Part shown: one piece after another, positions 17,249 to 26,706 of the stretch
Layout: each line of letters opens with the position of its first letter
Position numbering within the stretch: position 1 is the stretch's first letter
Assembly: GCF_016411825.1 (NCBI RefSeq)
Contig: NZ_JAEKMH010000001.1
Coordinates: forward strand, 868,001-932,000
Reading direction: 5' to 3'
Length of the DNA: 64,000 bases
From: Devosia sediminis
Lineage (GTDB): Bacteria > Pseudomonadota > Alphaproteobacteria > Rhizobiales > Devosiaceae
Notes under the pieces: generated by a model
Seen by the model: only the letters and a program-made list of their open reading frames with translations
Told to the model about the DNA's origin: nothing
Database searches by the model: none
Program-made: the position numbers and the translations under genes

Positions 17249-17851
17249 CTATTGCGCCGGCGTGGCCTCTTCGGGGAGCGCGACTTCGGCGCCGATGCAG
17301 CAATCTGCATCCGAGCGGGTGGCAAAGTTGGCGATAATGAAATCGACCAGCGGCCGCGCGTTCGCTGACTGGTCTGTGGCGTAGTAGCAGTCCAGGGTAT
17401 AGCCGCGGCCATTGGCGACCGTTTCGGTATGCACGAGGGTCAGCGGCACACCCATCGAGGATTCTGGGCTGCTGCCTTCATAAAGCAGGGCGGTGGCGTC
17501 CTGGTAGGCAGCCGTGCCTTTGGTGCTGAGCGCAAATCCGGGCATGATTTCCGCCCAGGATGCCGCCACCTCGGCATCGTCGACGGCGCCCAGCGCTGCC
17601 TCGGCGGTCCAGCCGGTATCTTCTGCGGCGACCACCGTCATGGTGCATTGCAGCGGCGCCTGCGGGTGATTGATGGTCACGCTGAGCGGCTCGACGCCGC
17701 CGCCGGCTACGATCATGGGTTCAGGGAAAATCAGCGTATAGGGTGTGTCGGGCAGGATGGAGCGATTGACGCTGACGCTCTGTGCCGCGGCGATGGTGGG
17801 GCTTATGACAAGGCTCAGGCTGGCCAGGGCCGCGACCAGTGTTTGCTTCAT
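17249..17851 (-). CDS. Secreted protein of unknown function
   Basis: A 200-aa protein with a classic signal peptide (MKQTLVAALASLSLVISP, cleavage after IAAAQS at about residue 23). The mature part is mostly beta-strand-like and ends with a CC pair in DADCCIGAEV and an upstream cysteine in TLDCYYA. The ATG at 17851 is chosen because GAGGAG stands just upstream and the signal peptide starts there. Family not recognised; no pathway context. Confidence 0.7.
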   Translation of the reverse strand: MKQTLVAALASLSLVISPTIAAAQSVSVNRSILPDTPYTLIFPEPMIVAGGGVEPLSVTINHPQAPLQCTMTVVAAEDTGWTAEAALGAVDDAEVAASWAEIMPGFALSTKGTAAYQDATALLYEGSSPESSMGVPLTLVHTETVANGRGYTLDCYYATDQSANARPLVDFIIANFATRSDADCCIGAEVALPEEATPAQ

Positions 17852-17939
17852 CTTCTGCTCCTCGTGAAAACGCCGCTCTTCGAGCAGCACAGCGGCCCAA
17901 AGAACGGCGATCATATGGCAGTAGCCGATAAATGCCAGA

Positions 17940-20165
17940 TTAGCCGTTCATATAGCTGGGGAACCAGCTTTCATGAGCGACCTTGAGCGCGGCGACCGAG
18001 AGCGGGGTTGCCGCGCCCAGGGTCAGCGTGGTGCCGCCGGTCGTGCCGATCCAGGGCGCGAAAATGCCAAGCGCCTTGGCCTCTTCCCAGAGGGCGGCGA
18101 TTTCGTCGCCCTGCGGATCGAGGTTGACGGTCATCAGGTAGCGTCCCTGGTCCTCGCCGAAGAAAGTCAGCACCGGATCGTTCCCGTCCACGTCGGTCAC
18201 CGTGGCGCCGATATTCCCGGCCATGGCCATTTCCGCCAGCGCCACGCCAAGGCCGCCATCGGACAGATCGTGGCAGGCGGTGACGACGCCCGAGCGTATC
18301 AGCTTGCGGACAAAGTCTCCAGTCCTGCGTTCGGCGGCCAGATCAACATGGGGCGCGTCGCCGTCGCGACGGCCGAAGAGGTCGCGAAGGTAGATGGACT
18401 GCCCGAGATGGGTGCCGCGCTCCGCCGGGCCGCCAATGAGCAGGATCGGCTGGTTCTCGGCGACGAAGCCGATACCGACGCTTTGCGTCCATTCGGGCAG
18501 GAGGCCGACGCCGCCAATGGTTGGGGTCGGCAGGATGCCGCGACCGTTGGTTTCGTTGTAGAGGCTGACATTGCCCGAGACGATGGGGAAATCCAGCGCT
18601 CGACAGGCATCGCCGATACCCTCCACGGCCTTTACGAACTGGCCCATGATTTCAGGGCGCTCGGGATTGCCGAAGTTGAGGTTGTCGGTGGCCGCAAGGG
18701 GTTCAGCGCCGGTGGCGGTCAGGTTGCGCCAGGCCTCCGCAACAGCCTGCTTGCCACCCTCATAGGGATTGGCTTCGCAATAGCGCGGATTGACGTCGGA
18801 GGTGAAGGCGAGGCCCTTGGTGTCGTGACCCTCGACGCGGATAACGCCAGCGTCACCGCCGGGCCGCTGCATCGTATTGCCCTGGATCAGCGTGTCGTAC
18901 TGCTCGTAGACCCAGCGGCGGGACGAGCAGTGGTGACCGCCGACCAGCGCCATCAGCGCCTCGGCGACATCCATCTGCGGCACGTCGGACTTGGCGAGCG
19001 CCGCCGGAGCCTTGGGCTCGGTCCAGGGGCGGTCGTATTCCGGGGCTTCGTCACCTAGTTCCTTGATCGGCAGGTTGGCGACTTCGTCGCCCTGCCAAAG
19101 CACGCGAAAACGCAGGTCATCGGTGGTATGACCGACCGTGGCGAAGTCCAGCTCCCACTTCTCAAACACCTTGCGGGCAACCGCTTCCTTGTCGGGATGC
19201 AGCACCATGAGCATGCGCTCCTGGCTCTCCGAAAGCATCATCTCATAGGCGGTCATGTGCGTTTCGCGCACCGGCACCTTGTCGAGGTCGAGCTCGATGC
19301 CGAGGTCGCCCTTGGCGCCCATTTCCACAGCCGAACAGGTGAGGCCGGCGGCGCCCATATCCTGGATGGCGATGACCGCGCCGGTGCCCATCAGTTCGAG
19401 GCAGGCTTCGAGCAGGCGCTTTTCGGTGAAGGGGTCGCCGACCTGTACGGTGGGGCGCTTCTCTTCGATATCGTCGCCGAATTCGGCCGAAGCCATGGTG
19501 GCGCCGCCGACGCCGTCTCGGCCGGTCTTGGCGCCGAGATAGACCACCGGCAGACCGACGCCTTCGGCCTTGGAGTAGAAAATCTTGTCGGTGTCGGCCA
19601 GGCCGGCCGCAAACGCGTTGACGAGGTTGTTGCCGTTGTAGCGGGCGTCGAACTCGACCTCACCGCCGACCGTCGGAACGCCGAAAGAGTTGCCGTAGCC
19701 GCCGACGCCGGCCACGACGCCATTGACGAGGTGACGGGTCTTTTCATGGCTCGGATCGCCGAAGCGCAGCGCGTTCATCGCCGCGACCGGGCGGGCACCC
19801 ATGGTGAAGACGTCGCGCAGGATGCCGCCCACACCCGTCGCCGCGCCCTGATAGGGCTCGATATAGGACGGGTGATTGTGCGACTCCATCTTGAAGACGA
19901 TGGCCTGGCCGTCGCCGATATCGACGACGCCGGCATTCTCGCCCGGTCCCTGGATGACGCGTGGGCCCTTGGTGGGCAGGGTCCGCAGCCACTTTTTCGA
20001 GCTCTTGTAGGAACAGTGCTCGTTCCACATGGCCGAAAAGATGCCGAGCTCGGTATAGGTCGGCTCGCGGCCGATCAGGTCGAGGATCTTCTGATACTCG
20101 TCAGGCTTGAGGCCATGGCTGGCGACGAGTTCTGGAGTGATGGCGGGATCGTTGCGCAGGGTCAT
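17940..20165 (-). CDS. purL: Phosphoribosylformylglycinamidine synthase II
   Basis: A 741-aa small-form PurL, the ATP-dependent subunit converting FGAR to FGAM in purine synthesis. It needs PurS and PurQ, both encoded nearby. Visible family features are [58 protein letters not shown] and the second-half copy [22 protein letters not shown]. Length is normal. The start lies 17 bases after the purQ stop, so purQ-purL form one unit. Confidence 0.97.
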   Translation of the reverse strand: MTLRNDPAITPELVASHGLKPDEYQKILDLIGREPTYTELGIFSAMWNEHCSYKSSKKWLRTLPTKGPRVIQGPGENAGVVDIGDGQAIVFKMESHNHPSYIEPYQGAATGVGGILRDVFTMGARPVAAMNALRFGDPSHEKTRHLVNGVVAGVGGYGNSFGVPTVGGEVEFDARYNGNNLVNAFAAGLADTDKIFYSKAEGVGLPVVYLGAKTGRDGVGGATMASAEFGDDIEEKRPTVQVGDPFTEKRLLEACLELMGTGAVIAIQDMGAAGLTCSAVEMGAKGDLGIELDLDKVPVRETHMTAYEMMLSESQERMLMVLHPDKEAVARKVFEKWELDFATVGHTTDDLRFRVLWQGDEVANLPIKELGDEAPEYDRPWTEPKAPAALAKSDVPQMDVAEALMALVGGHHCSSRRWVYEQYDTLIQGNTMQRPGGDAGVIRVEGHDTKGLAFTSDVNPRYCEANPYEGGKQAVAEAWRNLTATGAEPLAATDNLNFGNPERPEIMGQFVKAVEGIGDACRALDFPIVSGNVSLYNETNGRGILPTPTIGGVGLLPEWTQSVGIGFVAENQPILLIGGPAERGTHLGQSIYLRDLFGRRDGDAPHVDLAAERRTGDFVRKLIRSGVVTACHDLSDGGLGVALAEMAMAGNIGATVTDVDGNDPVLTFFGEDQGRYLMTVNLDPQGDEIAALWEEAKALGIFAPWIGTTGGTTLTLGAATPLSVAALKVAHESWFPSYMNG

Positions 20166-20182
20166 CGGTTGTTCAGGTCCGG

Positions 20183-20851
20183 TTATGCGACTTGCTTCAG
20201 TGCCGAGGCAAAGAGGGCGCGGCCGTCATCGCCGCCATGGGCGGCTTCGATCAGATTTTCGGGGTGTGGCATCAACCCGAGGACGTTCTTGCCCTCGTTG
20301 AAAACGCCTGCAATGTCGTTGAGCGAGCCATTGGGATTGGTCCCTTCGGCATAGCGGAAGGCGACCCGGCCTTCGCCCACGATGCGCTTCAGCGTCTCGG
20401 CATCGGCGAAGTAATTGCCGTCGTGGTGCGCGACGGGCGAGCGGATGATCTGGCCCTTGGCATAGCCGCGGGTGAAATCGGTCTCGGCATTCACCACTTC
20501 GAGCTTCACTTCGCGGCAGACGAATTTGAGCGAGGTGTTGCGCATCAGCGCGCCGGGCAGGAGGCCCGCTTCGATGAGGATCTGGAAACCGTTGCAGACG
20601 CCGAGCACCTTGACGCCCCGCGCCGCGCGCTCACGCACCTTATCCATGATCGGCGAGCGGGCGGCGATGGCGCCGCAGCGCAGATAATCACCATAGGAGA
20701 AGCCGCCGGGGATCACGATCAGGTCGGCATCGGGAATATCGGCATCCTGATGCCAGACGACGGCGGGTTTCGTGCCCCCGATCTTGGTCAGCGCCGCGAT
20801 CATGTCGCGGTCGCGGTTGAGGCCCGGAAACACGATGACGGCGGCCTTCAT
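20183..20851 (-). CDS. purQ: Phosphoribosylformylglycinamidine synthase, glutaminase subunit
   Basis: A 222-aa class I glutamine amidotransferase that supplies ammonia to PurL. It begins with the family pattern [16 protein letters not shown]; the nucleophile cysteine is in [10 protein letters not shown] and the catalytic His/Glu in [11 protein letters not shown]. Immediately upstream of purL on the same strand. PurS lies 1.7 kb further upstream, separated by an acyltransferase gene and a small opposite-strand gene, so purQL has its own promoter. Confidence 0.97.
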   Translation of the reverse strand: MKAAVIVFPGLNRDRDMIAALTKIGGTKPAVVWHQDADIPDADLIVIPGGFSYGDYLRCGAIAARSPIMDKVRERAARGVKVLGVCNGFQILIEAGLLPGALMRNTSLKFVCREVKLEVVNAETDFTRGYAKGQIIRSPVAHHDGNYFADAETLKRIVGEGRVAFRYAEGTNPNGSLNDIAGVFNEGKNVLGLMPHPENLIEAAHGGDDGRALFASALKQVA

Positions 20852-20969
20852 CGGTCAATCCTTTACGTCTGTCAGGGGTGCGCGAGGCCCTTTTGGTGAG
20901 TCTTGCTCGAAAAGGCAAGGGCCCGCACGGCGTGGCTGGCGAAATGCTCTTTCAATGTGGCCCAAAGGT

Positions 20970-20995
20970 GGAACTGTGACGGCAGTGGTGCCGTT
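20970..20995 (+). promoter_or_regulatory. EcfG-type (general stress) promoter of the 50-aa gene
   Basis: GGAAC at 20970-20974 and CGTT at 20992-20995 are separated by exactly 17 bases. This is the consensus of the alphaproteobacterial extracytoplasmic sigma factor EcfG/RpoE2. A start of transcription near 21003 would leave room for the GGGAGG ribosome-binding site (21012-21017) and the ATG at 21023. Confidence 0.72.
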
Positions 20996-21022
20996 GGGCC
21001 CCGTGTTTCAAGGGAGGCAATC

Positions 21023-21175
21023 ATGCAGAATCTGACACCATCCCAGGGCAAGGCCCTCACCATGCGCGGCGCCGACGGCAAGCCGCACCTCGTGAGCGAC
21101 ATGAAGCGCGAGCAGCGTCCGGCATTGCCCCGCATCCGGCCAATCGTGCCGGCTATTTTTCGTCTGCCGGACTGA
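21023..21175 (+). CDS. Small protein of 50 aa, probably stress-induced
   Basis: A short gene with a complete set of signals: EcfG-type promoter, GGGAGG ribosome-binding site five bases before the ATG, and an intrinsic terminator 19 bases after the stop. The product is basic, soluble and proline rich (MQNLTPSQGKALTMRG... ending PAIFRLPD), with no membrane segment. I do not know its family. It lies alone between the divergent purQ and the convergent acyltransferase gene. Confidence 0.68.
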   Translation: MQNLTPSQGKALTMRGADGKPHLVSDMKREQRPALPRIRPIVPAIFRLPD

Positions 21176-21194
21176 CCACCGGCAAAGGATGCAA

Positions 21195-21220
21195 AAAGGC
21201 CGGTCCATGGACCGGCCTTT
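21195..21220. terminator. Bidirectional terminator
   Basis: AAAGGCCGGTCC pairs with GGACCGGCCTTT around AT, with an A-run before and TTTTGTTA after on the + strand. It lies between the convergent 50-aa gene (+) and acyltransferase gene (-), 2 bases from the latter's stop, and has a T-run in each direction. Confidence 0.88.
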
Positions 21221-21222
21221 TG

Positions 21223-22287
21223 TTATTCGGCAGGAGCGAGTTTCACCCGCTGGCGCGTGCCGGGCAGGTGCGCCCAGGCGGGCCGCTCGAAGAGGAATTT
21301 GCCCAAGCCTGTCTTCTGGGTGATCCACCACAGGACAAGTGGCGCGACGATGGCGACAGCCATGGTGATGAGGCTGAGCAGATTGGGTTCATCCAGGCCG
21401 ATCGCCAGCAGGACGGTTCGCGCCACGCCCATGGGCAGCACGAAGGCGACGTAGACCACCAGCGATTTCGATCCCAGCCAGCGCAGCCAGTCCATGGCCC
21501 GCACCCGTGTGAGGAGTGCGGTGATCATGCAGATGGCGGCAGCGCCAGCCAGCGCCAGCAGAAGGTGGATGCCGGGCAGGGCGCCCCAACCCATCTGGAT
21601 GTGAACGGGGTCCATGCGGAAGCCGGGCGAGAAGACCAGAGCGGCATTGACCATCGCCCAGACCGCGAGCACAGCCAAGGCAGGCAGCACCCGGTTGGTG
21701 GACCATGCGGCCAGACGGAAGAGCTGCGGAGCAAAGACAGCGCCGGCATAGAAGTAGATGAAGTATTCCGCGGATTGATCGATGAGATAGCTGCCGGTGT
21801 GGATGCTGGCCATCTGCAGCACTGCCGCGACCGCGAGCACGGCCCAGGCGGGCGCCTTGATCTCATGAAGGATTTTAGAGACCAGCCCGAAGACGGCCAA
21901 CGTGTAGATGAACCACAGGACGCCATAAGGCTCGACCACGGCCCAGGCCAGCGACGAAACTGCGCCGCCAACGTCGCGCGCTAGCAGTGCTTCCTTGAAG
22001 ACGATGTGGATCACCGCCCAAAGCGCGTAGAAATAGGCGTAGTGGACCACGCGGCGGTCGAGATAGGCCTTCCACGGGCGATCGATGACCTGGCTGAGAA
22101 AGAGCCCGGATAACAAAAAGAATTCCGGCATTCGGAACGGCATCGCAAAGGCGATGGTCCAATGCAGGAAACCGGTCTGGCCGGTGTCCTCGCCAACGCT
22201 GGCGGCGCAATACATGGTGACGACAAGAAAAATGGACAGGCCCTTGGCCATGTCCACCCAATCGTGTCTCGCTCTGTCCGTAGCCAT
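21223..22287 (-). CDS. Acyltransferase family 3 membrane protein
   Basis: A 354-aa inner-membrane protein with about ten helices. The N-terminal RHDWVDMAKGLSIFLVV and the MPEFFLLSGLFLS segment (with the family phenylalanine/arginine pattern) identify Acyl_transf_3, the group that O-acetylates or O-succinylates cell-surface sugars (OpgC, OafA, NodX). The active histidine usual before the first long loop is not obvious. Substrate unknown. GGGAGG precedes the ATG at 22287, which is preferred to an upstream in-frame ATG. Confidence 0.82.
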   Translation of the reverse strand: MATDRARHDWVDMAKGLSIFLVVTMYCAASVGEDTGQTGFLHWTIAFAMPFRMPEFFLLSGLFLSQVIDRPWKAYLDRRVVHYAYFYALWAVIHIVFKEALLARDVGGAVSSLAWAVVEPYGVLWFIYTLAVFGLVSKILHEIKAPAWAVLAVAAVLQMASIHTGSYLIDQSAEYFIYFYAGAVFAPQLFRLAAWSTNRVLPALAVLAVWAMVNAALVFSPGFRMDPVHIQMGWGALPGIHLLLALAGAAAICMITALLTRVRAMDWLRWLGSKSLVVYVAFVLPMGVARTVLLAIGLDEPNLLSLITMAVAIVAPLVLWWITQKTGLGKFLFERPAWAHLPGTRQRVKLAPAE

Positions 22288-22399
22288 CCTGCGCCTCCCT
22301 TGATGGTGGCAGCATAGGCGCAAGTCCTTATCCGACCCCCTAATGAGCGGGTCGAAGTTTAAGGAAACTGCCGGATGGTAAGGATTTGGCTAAGGCCGA

Positions 22400-22492
22400 T
22401 CAAACGGGAACGGACGCGTAAGCCGCGAACAGCAGGCCCATCGAGGCGAAGAACATGACGGAAAGAGCGATCTGGGTCTTGCGCATAGTCAT
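22400..22492 (-). CDS. Small single-pass membrane protein (30 aa)
   Basis: A 31-codon frame on the minus strand coding MTMRKTQ followed by a hydrophobic helix (IALSVMFFASMGLLFAA) and ending SVPV. AGGA lies upstream of both possible ATGs (22492 and 22486). A basic N-terminus and a single helix suggest an N-in membrane microprotein. It stands between purS (upstream) and the acyltransferase gene and may be on the purCS transcript. Too short to be recognised by homology; support is the helix and the ribosome-binding site only. Confidence 0.45.
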   Translation of the reverse strand: MTMRKTQIALSVMFFASMGLLFAAYASVPV

Positions 22493-22540
22493 ATGGTCCT
22501 GCGCCAGGAACGGCGCGAATAGAGGTATAGCCCGAAGGCG

Positions 22541-22783
22541 TTAATTTGAGATTTCGACCGAGTAGTTTTCGATCACGGTGTTGGCGAGGAGCTTGTCGCA
22601 CATCGCATTGATCTGGGAACGCGCGGCCTCGATGTCGGTTCCAGCGACTTCGAAATCGAAGACCTTCCCCTGTCGCACATTTGCAACACCGGCAAATCCA
22701 AGGCTGGCCAGCGAGCCTTCGATGGCCTGGCCCTGCGGGTCGAGAACGCCGTTCTTGAGCGTGACTGTGACGCGCGCTTTCAT
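22541..22783 (-). CDS. purS: Phosphoribosylformylglycinamidine synthase, PurS subunit
   Basis: An 80-aa structural subunit that bridges PurQ and PurL in the FGAM synthase complex. The pattern KARVTVTLKNGVLDPQGQAIEGSLASLGF and the C-terminal LLANTVIENYSVEI are diagnostic. It starts 21 bases after the purC stop, the usual purC-purS order of Hyphomicrobiales. PurQ and PurL follow 1.7 kb downstream on the same strand but in a separate unit. Confidence 0.96.
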   Translation of the reverse strand: MKARVTVTLKNGVLDPQGQAIEGSLASLGFAGVANVRQGKVFDFEVAGTDIEAARSQINAMCDKLLANTVIENYSVEISN

Positions 22784-22804
22784 TGCAGCAATCCCTCGAT
22801 ACTA

Positions 22805-23569
22805 CTACTGAACCAGGCGCGGACCGGTGGTCAGCGCATTGTCGTTCTCGACAAGAATGCCGAGACGCTGGGCGACTTCGCGATAATTCTCGACGAGGCC
22901 ACCAAGGCCTTCGCGGAAACGATCCTTGTCCATCTTGTTGCGGGTCTTGATGTCCCACAGGCGGCAATTGTCCGGGCTGATCTCGTCGGCCAGGACAATA
23001 CGCATGAGGTCGCCTTCATAGAGGCGGCCGCACTCGATCTTGAAGTCAACGAGCTGGATGCCCACGCCCATGAAGAGGCCGGTGAGGAAATCGTTGATGC
23101 GGACCGCAAGGCTCATGATGTCGTCGAGTTCGGCAGGGGTGGCCCAGCCGAAGGCGGTGATGTGCTCTTCCGAGACCATCGGATCGCCCAGGGCGTCATC
23201 CTTGTAGCAGAACTCGATGATCGAGCGGGGCAGGCGGGTGCCCGGCTCCAGCCCAAGGCGCTTGACCAACGAGCCCGCGGCCACGTTACGCACGATCACC
23301 TCGAGCGGGACGATCTCGACTTCCTTGATCAACTGCTCGCGCATGTTGACGCGGCGGATGAAGTGGGTCGGGATGCCCAGGTCGTTGAGCTTGGTGAAGA
23401 TGAACTCGGAAATCCGGTTGTTCAGCACACCCTTGCCATCGATGACTTCATGCTTGGCGCCGTTGCCAGCCGTCGCGTCATCCTTGAAGTACTGCACCAG
23501 CGTGCCCGGCTCCGGACCCTCGAACAGGATCTTGGCCTTGCCTTCATAGATTTTGCGTCGACGGTTCAT
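22805..23569 (-). CDS. purC: SAICAR synthetase
   Basis: A 254-aa ligase that joins CAIR and aspartate with ATP in step 8 of purine synthesis. Motifs: [15 protein letters not shown] at the start, [11 protein letters not shown] (ATP loop), [18 protein letters not shown], and DFKIECGR. The start at 23569 matches the family N-terminus; an upstream ATG would add 24 unrelated residues. The divergent DUF1476 gene begins 205 bases away. Confidence 0.97.
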   Translation of the reverse strand: MNRRRKIYEGKAKILFEGPEPGTLVQYFKDDATAGNGAKHEVIDGKGVLNNRISEFIFTKLNDLGIPTHFIRRVNMREQLIKEVEIVPLEVIVRNVAAGSLVKRLGLEPGTRLPRSIIEFCYKDDALGDPMVSEEHITAFGWATPAELDDIMSLAVRINDFLTGLFMGVGIQLVDFKIECGRLYEGDLMRIVLADEISPDNCRLWDIKTRNKMDKDRFREGLGGLVENYREVAQRLGILVENDNALTTGPRLVQ

Positions 23570-23774
23570 GGCGAATCCGGTGCCTTGCGAAGGGATGGAT
23601 GGATTGGGCGCTTCATGCGCCAGAACGGGACACAAAAGCAAGGGCTTTCGTCCCGCCGGGCGCGCGGGGCATGCGGTCGCAGCCCATGCGCGCGCCGTTG
23701 ATTTGCGGCGGCGAACCGCCTATGTCCACAGGCACAAGCCGAAAGCTCGGCAGATGAGCCAATTGGGAGTGACC

Positions 23775-24098
23775 ATGAGCGGGTTCGACGAACGCAAGAA
23801 GGGCCAGGAAGCCAAGTTCGCATTCGATGCGGAAAAGAAGTTCAGGGCCGAAGCGCGCCGCAACAAGCTGCTGGGCCTCTGGGCTGCGGAGCTGATGAGC
23901 CTCGAGGCCGAGGCCGCCAAGGCTTATGCCGCCGAAGTCGTCGCTGCCGATTTCCAGGAAGCCGGTGACGAGGACGTGTTCCGCAAGGTCTCGGGTGATC
24001 TCAAGGCCAAGGGCGTTGCCGTTTCCGACGAGGCAATTCGCGAAAAGATGCTGAGCCTGATTGCCGTGGCCGGCGAGCAGATCGCCGCCGAAGGCTGA
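23775..24098 (+). CDS. DUF1476 protein, F1-ATPase inhibitor (zeta subunit) family
   Basis: A 107-aa four-helix protein. It begins MSGFDERKKGQEAKFAFDAE, the hallmark of DUF1476 (PF07345), a family shown in Paracoccus to include the zeta subunit that blocks rotation of the F1-ATPase in the ATP-hydrolysing direction. The basic N-terminal helix is the inhibitory part in the characterised protein; here it is present. GGGAG precedes the ATG at 23775. Whether this copy inhibits F1 is inference. Confidence 0.85.
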   Translation: MSGFDERKKGQEAKFAFDAEKKFRAEARRNKLLGLWAAELMSLEAEAAKAYAAEVVAADFQEAGDEDVFRKVSGDLKAKGVAVSDEAIREKMLSLIAVAGEQIAAEG

Positions 24099-24104
24099 TC
24101 GATC

Positions 24105-24962
24105 ATGGCGAGCCCGGCAGCCGAGAAAATCCGCGCCGGGCTCGTTCGCTTTCCACCCAGCACCGATCTCGCCGCCGAGCGGGCGGGATGGGAAGGCTGG
24201 GCCGCCGGTCAGACACTGCCGGCAAAAATTTCCGAAACATTTCAAACTCTTGGTGGCGTCCCTGGACGCCTGCTGGTACCCGCCGGGGCTGCTGATGGGC
24301 GGCTGGTCGTCGCCTTTCATGGCGGCGGGCTGGTTTCGGGCGCCAGCGTGACACATCGCATGCTGGGCGCTGAACTGGCACTGGCCTGCCGTCAGAAGGT
24401 GTTCCTGCCGGACTACTCGCGTCTGCCTGAGAATAGTCCCCAGCAGGTTCTGGCAGACGGTATTGCCGTCCTGTCTGCGGCTCGCTCAGAGAGTGACGTG
24501 ACGGTCTATGCCGATTCCAGCGGTGCGGCCCTGGCTTTGGCAGCGATGCAGTCGATGCGAGACGCCGCCCAGCGCCTGCCAGACCGCGTCGTCTTCTTCT
24601 CGGCGGCTATCGACGCCACATTGTCGGGTCGCAGCTTTATCGAAAATGAGGCGCGGGACCCGACCCTCTCCCACGCATCCCTGCGCCACTGGCAATCGGT
24701 GCTGACCGATATTGCGCCGCTCGACAGCCCTCTGTTGTCACCGCTGTTCCAGCCGGTCCACGGCCTGCCGCCCATGTTGCTGCTCGCCGGTTCGGATGAG
24801 CTGTGGCGCGACGATTCCGTGCGTCTCGCCGAGCAGCTTCGTATCGCGGGTGGTCAGGCGACGCTTCGTGTCTACAAGGACATGTGGCACGTCTGGCCGA
24901 TGAGTGGGGCGACGCCCGAGACTTATCAGGCCTTTGCCGAGTTCGCGGCTTTTCTCGCCTAG
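24105..24962 (+). CDS. Alpha/beta hydrolase (HSL-like esterase)
   Basis: A 285-aa hydrolase. The oxyanion-hole FHGGGLVSG (about residue 67) and the nucleophile elbow YADSSGAALAL place it in the hormone-sensitive-lipase-like family (alpha/beta hydrolase fold 3). The acid is probably in GSDELWRD and the catalytic histidine in MWHVWP. It starts 6 bases after the DUF1476 gene and its stop overlaps that of the convergent LysR gene. Likely acts on short-chain esters; substrate unknown. Confidence 0.87.
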   Translation: MASPAAEKIRAGLVRFPPSTDLAAERAGWEGWAAGQTLPAKISETFQTLGGVPGRLLVPAGAADGRLVVAFHGGGLVSGASVTHRMLGAELALACRQKVFLPDYSRLPENSPQQVLADGIAVLSAARSESDVTVYADSSGAALALAAMQSMRDAAQRLPDRVVFFSAAIDATLSGRSFIENEARDPTLSHASLRHWQSVLTDIAPLDSPLLSPLFQPVHGLPPMLLLAGSDELWRDDSVRLAEQLRIAGGQATLRVYKDMWHVWPMSGATPETYQAFAEFAAFLA

Positions 24963-25873
24963 CGATCTAACAGGCCAGACAAGCGCTCAGCCAGAAAGCT
25001 GACTGTTGCCCGCGTGGCCGGCAATTGGCCGCGCCGATGCGGATAGAGAAGCGATGTCGTCGGCCCGGGGCTGGTCCAGTCGGGCAGCACCCGCACCAGA
25101 TCGCCACTGCCGATCAGCGGCGCGCAGATGCAGCGCGGCAATCGGGCAATGCCCAACCCTGCCATCGCCATGGCGACGACCGACCCCGGATCGTCACTGC
25201 CGAAGCGCAACGGAAGGCGGATCACGGCGCGTTCGCCGCCCTGGTTCACCAGTGGCCAGTTCGCCGCCCGAGCTGTGCTTGAGCAGTACAGCCCGTCACT
25301 GGCCTCGATGTCGTCCGGCGATCGGATCGGACGATTGGCCCTTACCCACCCGCTACTGGCGACCAGATAGTCCGGTTCCGACCCCAGATGCTGGGCGATC
25401 AGGTCGGTGTTCTCCAACGGCGCAACATGGTCGCGCAGGGCCAGATCGAACCCTTTACCGATCAAGTCGACCATCCGGTCCGAGCAATTAACTATGAGCG
25501 CTACCTTCGGGTAGAGGCTCGCAAATTCGGGCCAGAGCGGCGCCAGATAGTAGCGGGCCGTTATGGTGGAGCAGGTCAGGCGAACGGTTCCGTTCGGTTC
25601 AGCCAATCGCTCGGCCACCGCGGCTTCCACGACTTCGGCCGACAGCAGCATGGTCTGCGCATGTTCGGCGATGGTCGCCCCGAGCTCGGTCGTTGCCAGG
25701 CGTCGGGCATTACGCTGCAAAAGCCGGGCGCCAAGCCGCTCCTCAAGCACGGCGACGCGTTTGCTGAGGGTGGACTTGGGCAGCCCAACAGCACGTCCCG
25801 CCGCTGCAAATCCGCCATGCTCGACCACTTTCGCGAAGAGGCGGAGGTCATTGAGATTGATCCTGTCGTCCAT
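24959..25873 (-). CDS. LysR-family transcriptional regulator
   Basis: A 304-aa regulator with an N-terminal winged helix (NDLRLFAKVVEHGGFAAAGRAVGLPKSTLSKRVAVLEERLGARLLQR) and a C-terminal periplasmic-binding-like effector domain. It is divergent from the SDR gene with about 90 bases between the starts, the usual arrangement for a LysR regulator and its target. Effector unknown. Confidence 0.93.
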   Translation of the reverse strand: MDDRINLNDLRLFAKVVEHGGFAAAGRAVGLPKSTLSKRVAVLEERLGARLLQRNARRLATTELGATIAEHAQTMLLSAEVVEAAVAERLAEPNGTVRLTCSTITARYYLAPLWPEFASLYPKVALIVNCSDRMVDLIGKGFDLALRDHVAPLENTDLIAQHLGSEPDYLVASSGWVRANRPIRSPDDIEASDGLYCSSTARAANWPLVNQGGERAVIRLPLRFGSDDPGSVVAMAMAGLGIARLPRCICAPLIGSGDLVRVLPDWTSPGPTTSLLYPHRRGQLPATRATVSFLAERLSGLLDR

Positions 25874-25897
25874 ATTTGTGGACCTTCCGACGGTTTA

Positions 25898-25933
25898 TTG
25901 GCGTCTACGCCTGCTTCGTTCGCCAACGTAGAC
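25898..25933. promoter_or_regulatory. Candidate LysR operator region
   Basis: Two interleaved inverted repeats lie in the divergent region: TTGGCG (25898-25903) with CGCCAA (25921-25926), and GTCTACG (25903-25909) with CGTAGAC (25927-25933). The span and position just before the SDR start suit a LysR tetramer site. No binding is demonstrated. Confidence 0.42.
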
Positions 25934-25962
25934 ATATGTCTCACACATCAAAAGAGGCGAAG

Positions 25963-26706
25963 ATGAATCTCAAGGACAAAGCAGTTCTGGTGCTCGGCGG
26001 TACACATGGCATGGGACGCGCCACGGTGGATTTGCTGATCGAGGGAGGGGCGCGCGTCACGGCGACAGGGAGCCGCGACAAAACGGTCGACTGTCTGCGA
26101 CAGGAGCAACCCCGTGTCACCGGCGCGGTGCTCGACCTTGCCGATGACGGTCAGGTCGAAGCCTTTGCCGGCCAGGTCCCGGACACTCTCGACGCTGTCA
26201 TCGTCTTTGCGGCTATCGCGGAGCTGACGCCGCTGGAAGCGGTGAGCCGGGCAGAGTTCGACCGGTCCTTCGCGATCAATGTGCGCGGCGTATTCTTCGC
26301 CCTGCAGTCGCTCCTGCCGCGACTGAAAGCCGGTGGCGCAATCGTGCTGACCACGATGACGCCGTCGACGGCGACGCCGACCATGGGCGTTTATTCCGCG
26401 ACCAAGGCGGCGCTGGGTGCCTACGGTACCGTGCTGGCCGCCGAGTTGCTGCCGCGCAATATCAGGGTCAACATGCTCGCGCCGGGCTTTATCGACACGC
26501 CAACGCTGGGTGTCGCTGGACTGAGCGAAAGCCAGCGGGCGGAGCTGCATGCCATCGGCGATGCGGTCACCCCGATGCGGCGTCATGGCCGGATGGACGA
26601 AATTGCGCGCGCGGCATTGTTTCTGGCTTTTGATGCCACGTTTTCGACCGGCATCGAGCTGGCAGTGGACGGCGGCCTGTCGACAGTCGACGCGCCGGTC
26701 GACTAG
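25963..26706 (+). CDS. Short-chain dehydrogenase/reductase
   Basis: A 247-aa classical SDR. The NAD(P) loop is LGGTHGMG (in place of the usual TGxxxGIG), and the catalytic YxxxK is in VYSATKAALGAYG; the NAG motif is replaced by FAAIAEL, a change that may affect cofactor or substrate handling. It ends with FSTGIELAVDGGLSTVDA. The ATG at 25963 is preferred to the in-frame ATG at 25936 because AAGAGG stands before it. Probably controlled by the divergent LysR. Confidence 0.85.
   Translation: MNLKDKAVLVLGGTHGMGRATVDLLIEGGARVTATGSRDKTVDCLRQEQPRVTGAVLDLADDGQVEAFAGQVPDTLDAVIVFAAIAELTPLEAVSRAEFDRSFAINVRGVFFALQSLLPRLKAGGAIVLTTMTPSTATPTMGVYSATKAALGAYGTVLAAELLPRNIRVNMLAPGFIDTPTLGVAGLSESQRAELHAIGDAVTPMRRHGRMDEIARAALFLAFDATFSTGIELAVDGGLSTVDAPVD

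Noticed and set aside
17973..19058. 361-codon + strand frame opposite purL
   Set aside because: Same reason; no family feature.
19128..20354. 408-codon + strand frame opposite purL
   Set aside because: Antisense shadow of purL; composition is that of a reversed GC-rich gene.
22570..23770. Purine riboswitch upstream of purC
   Set aside because: No purine aptamer-like three-way junction could be seen in the 205-base divergent region.
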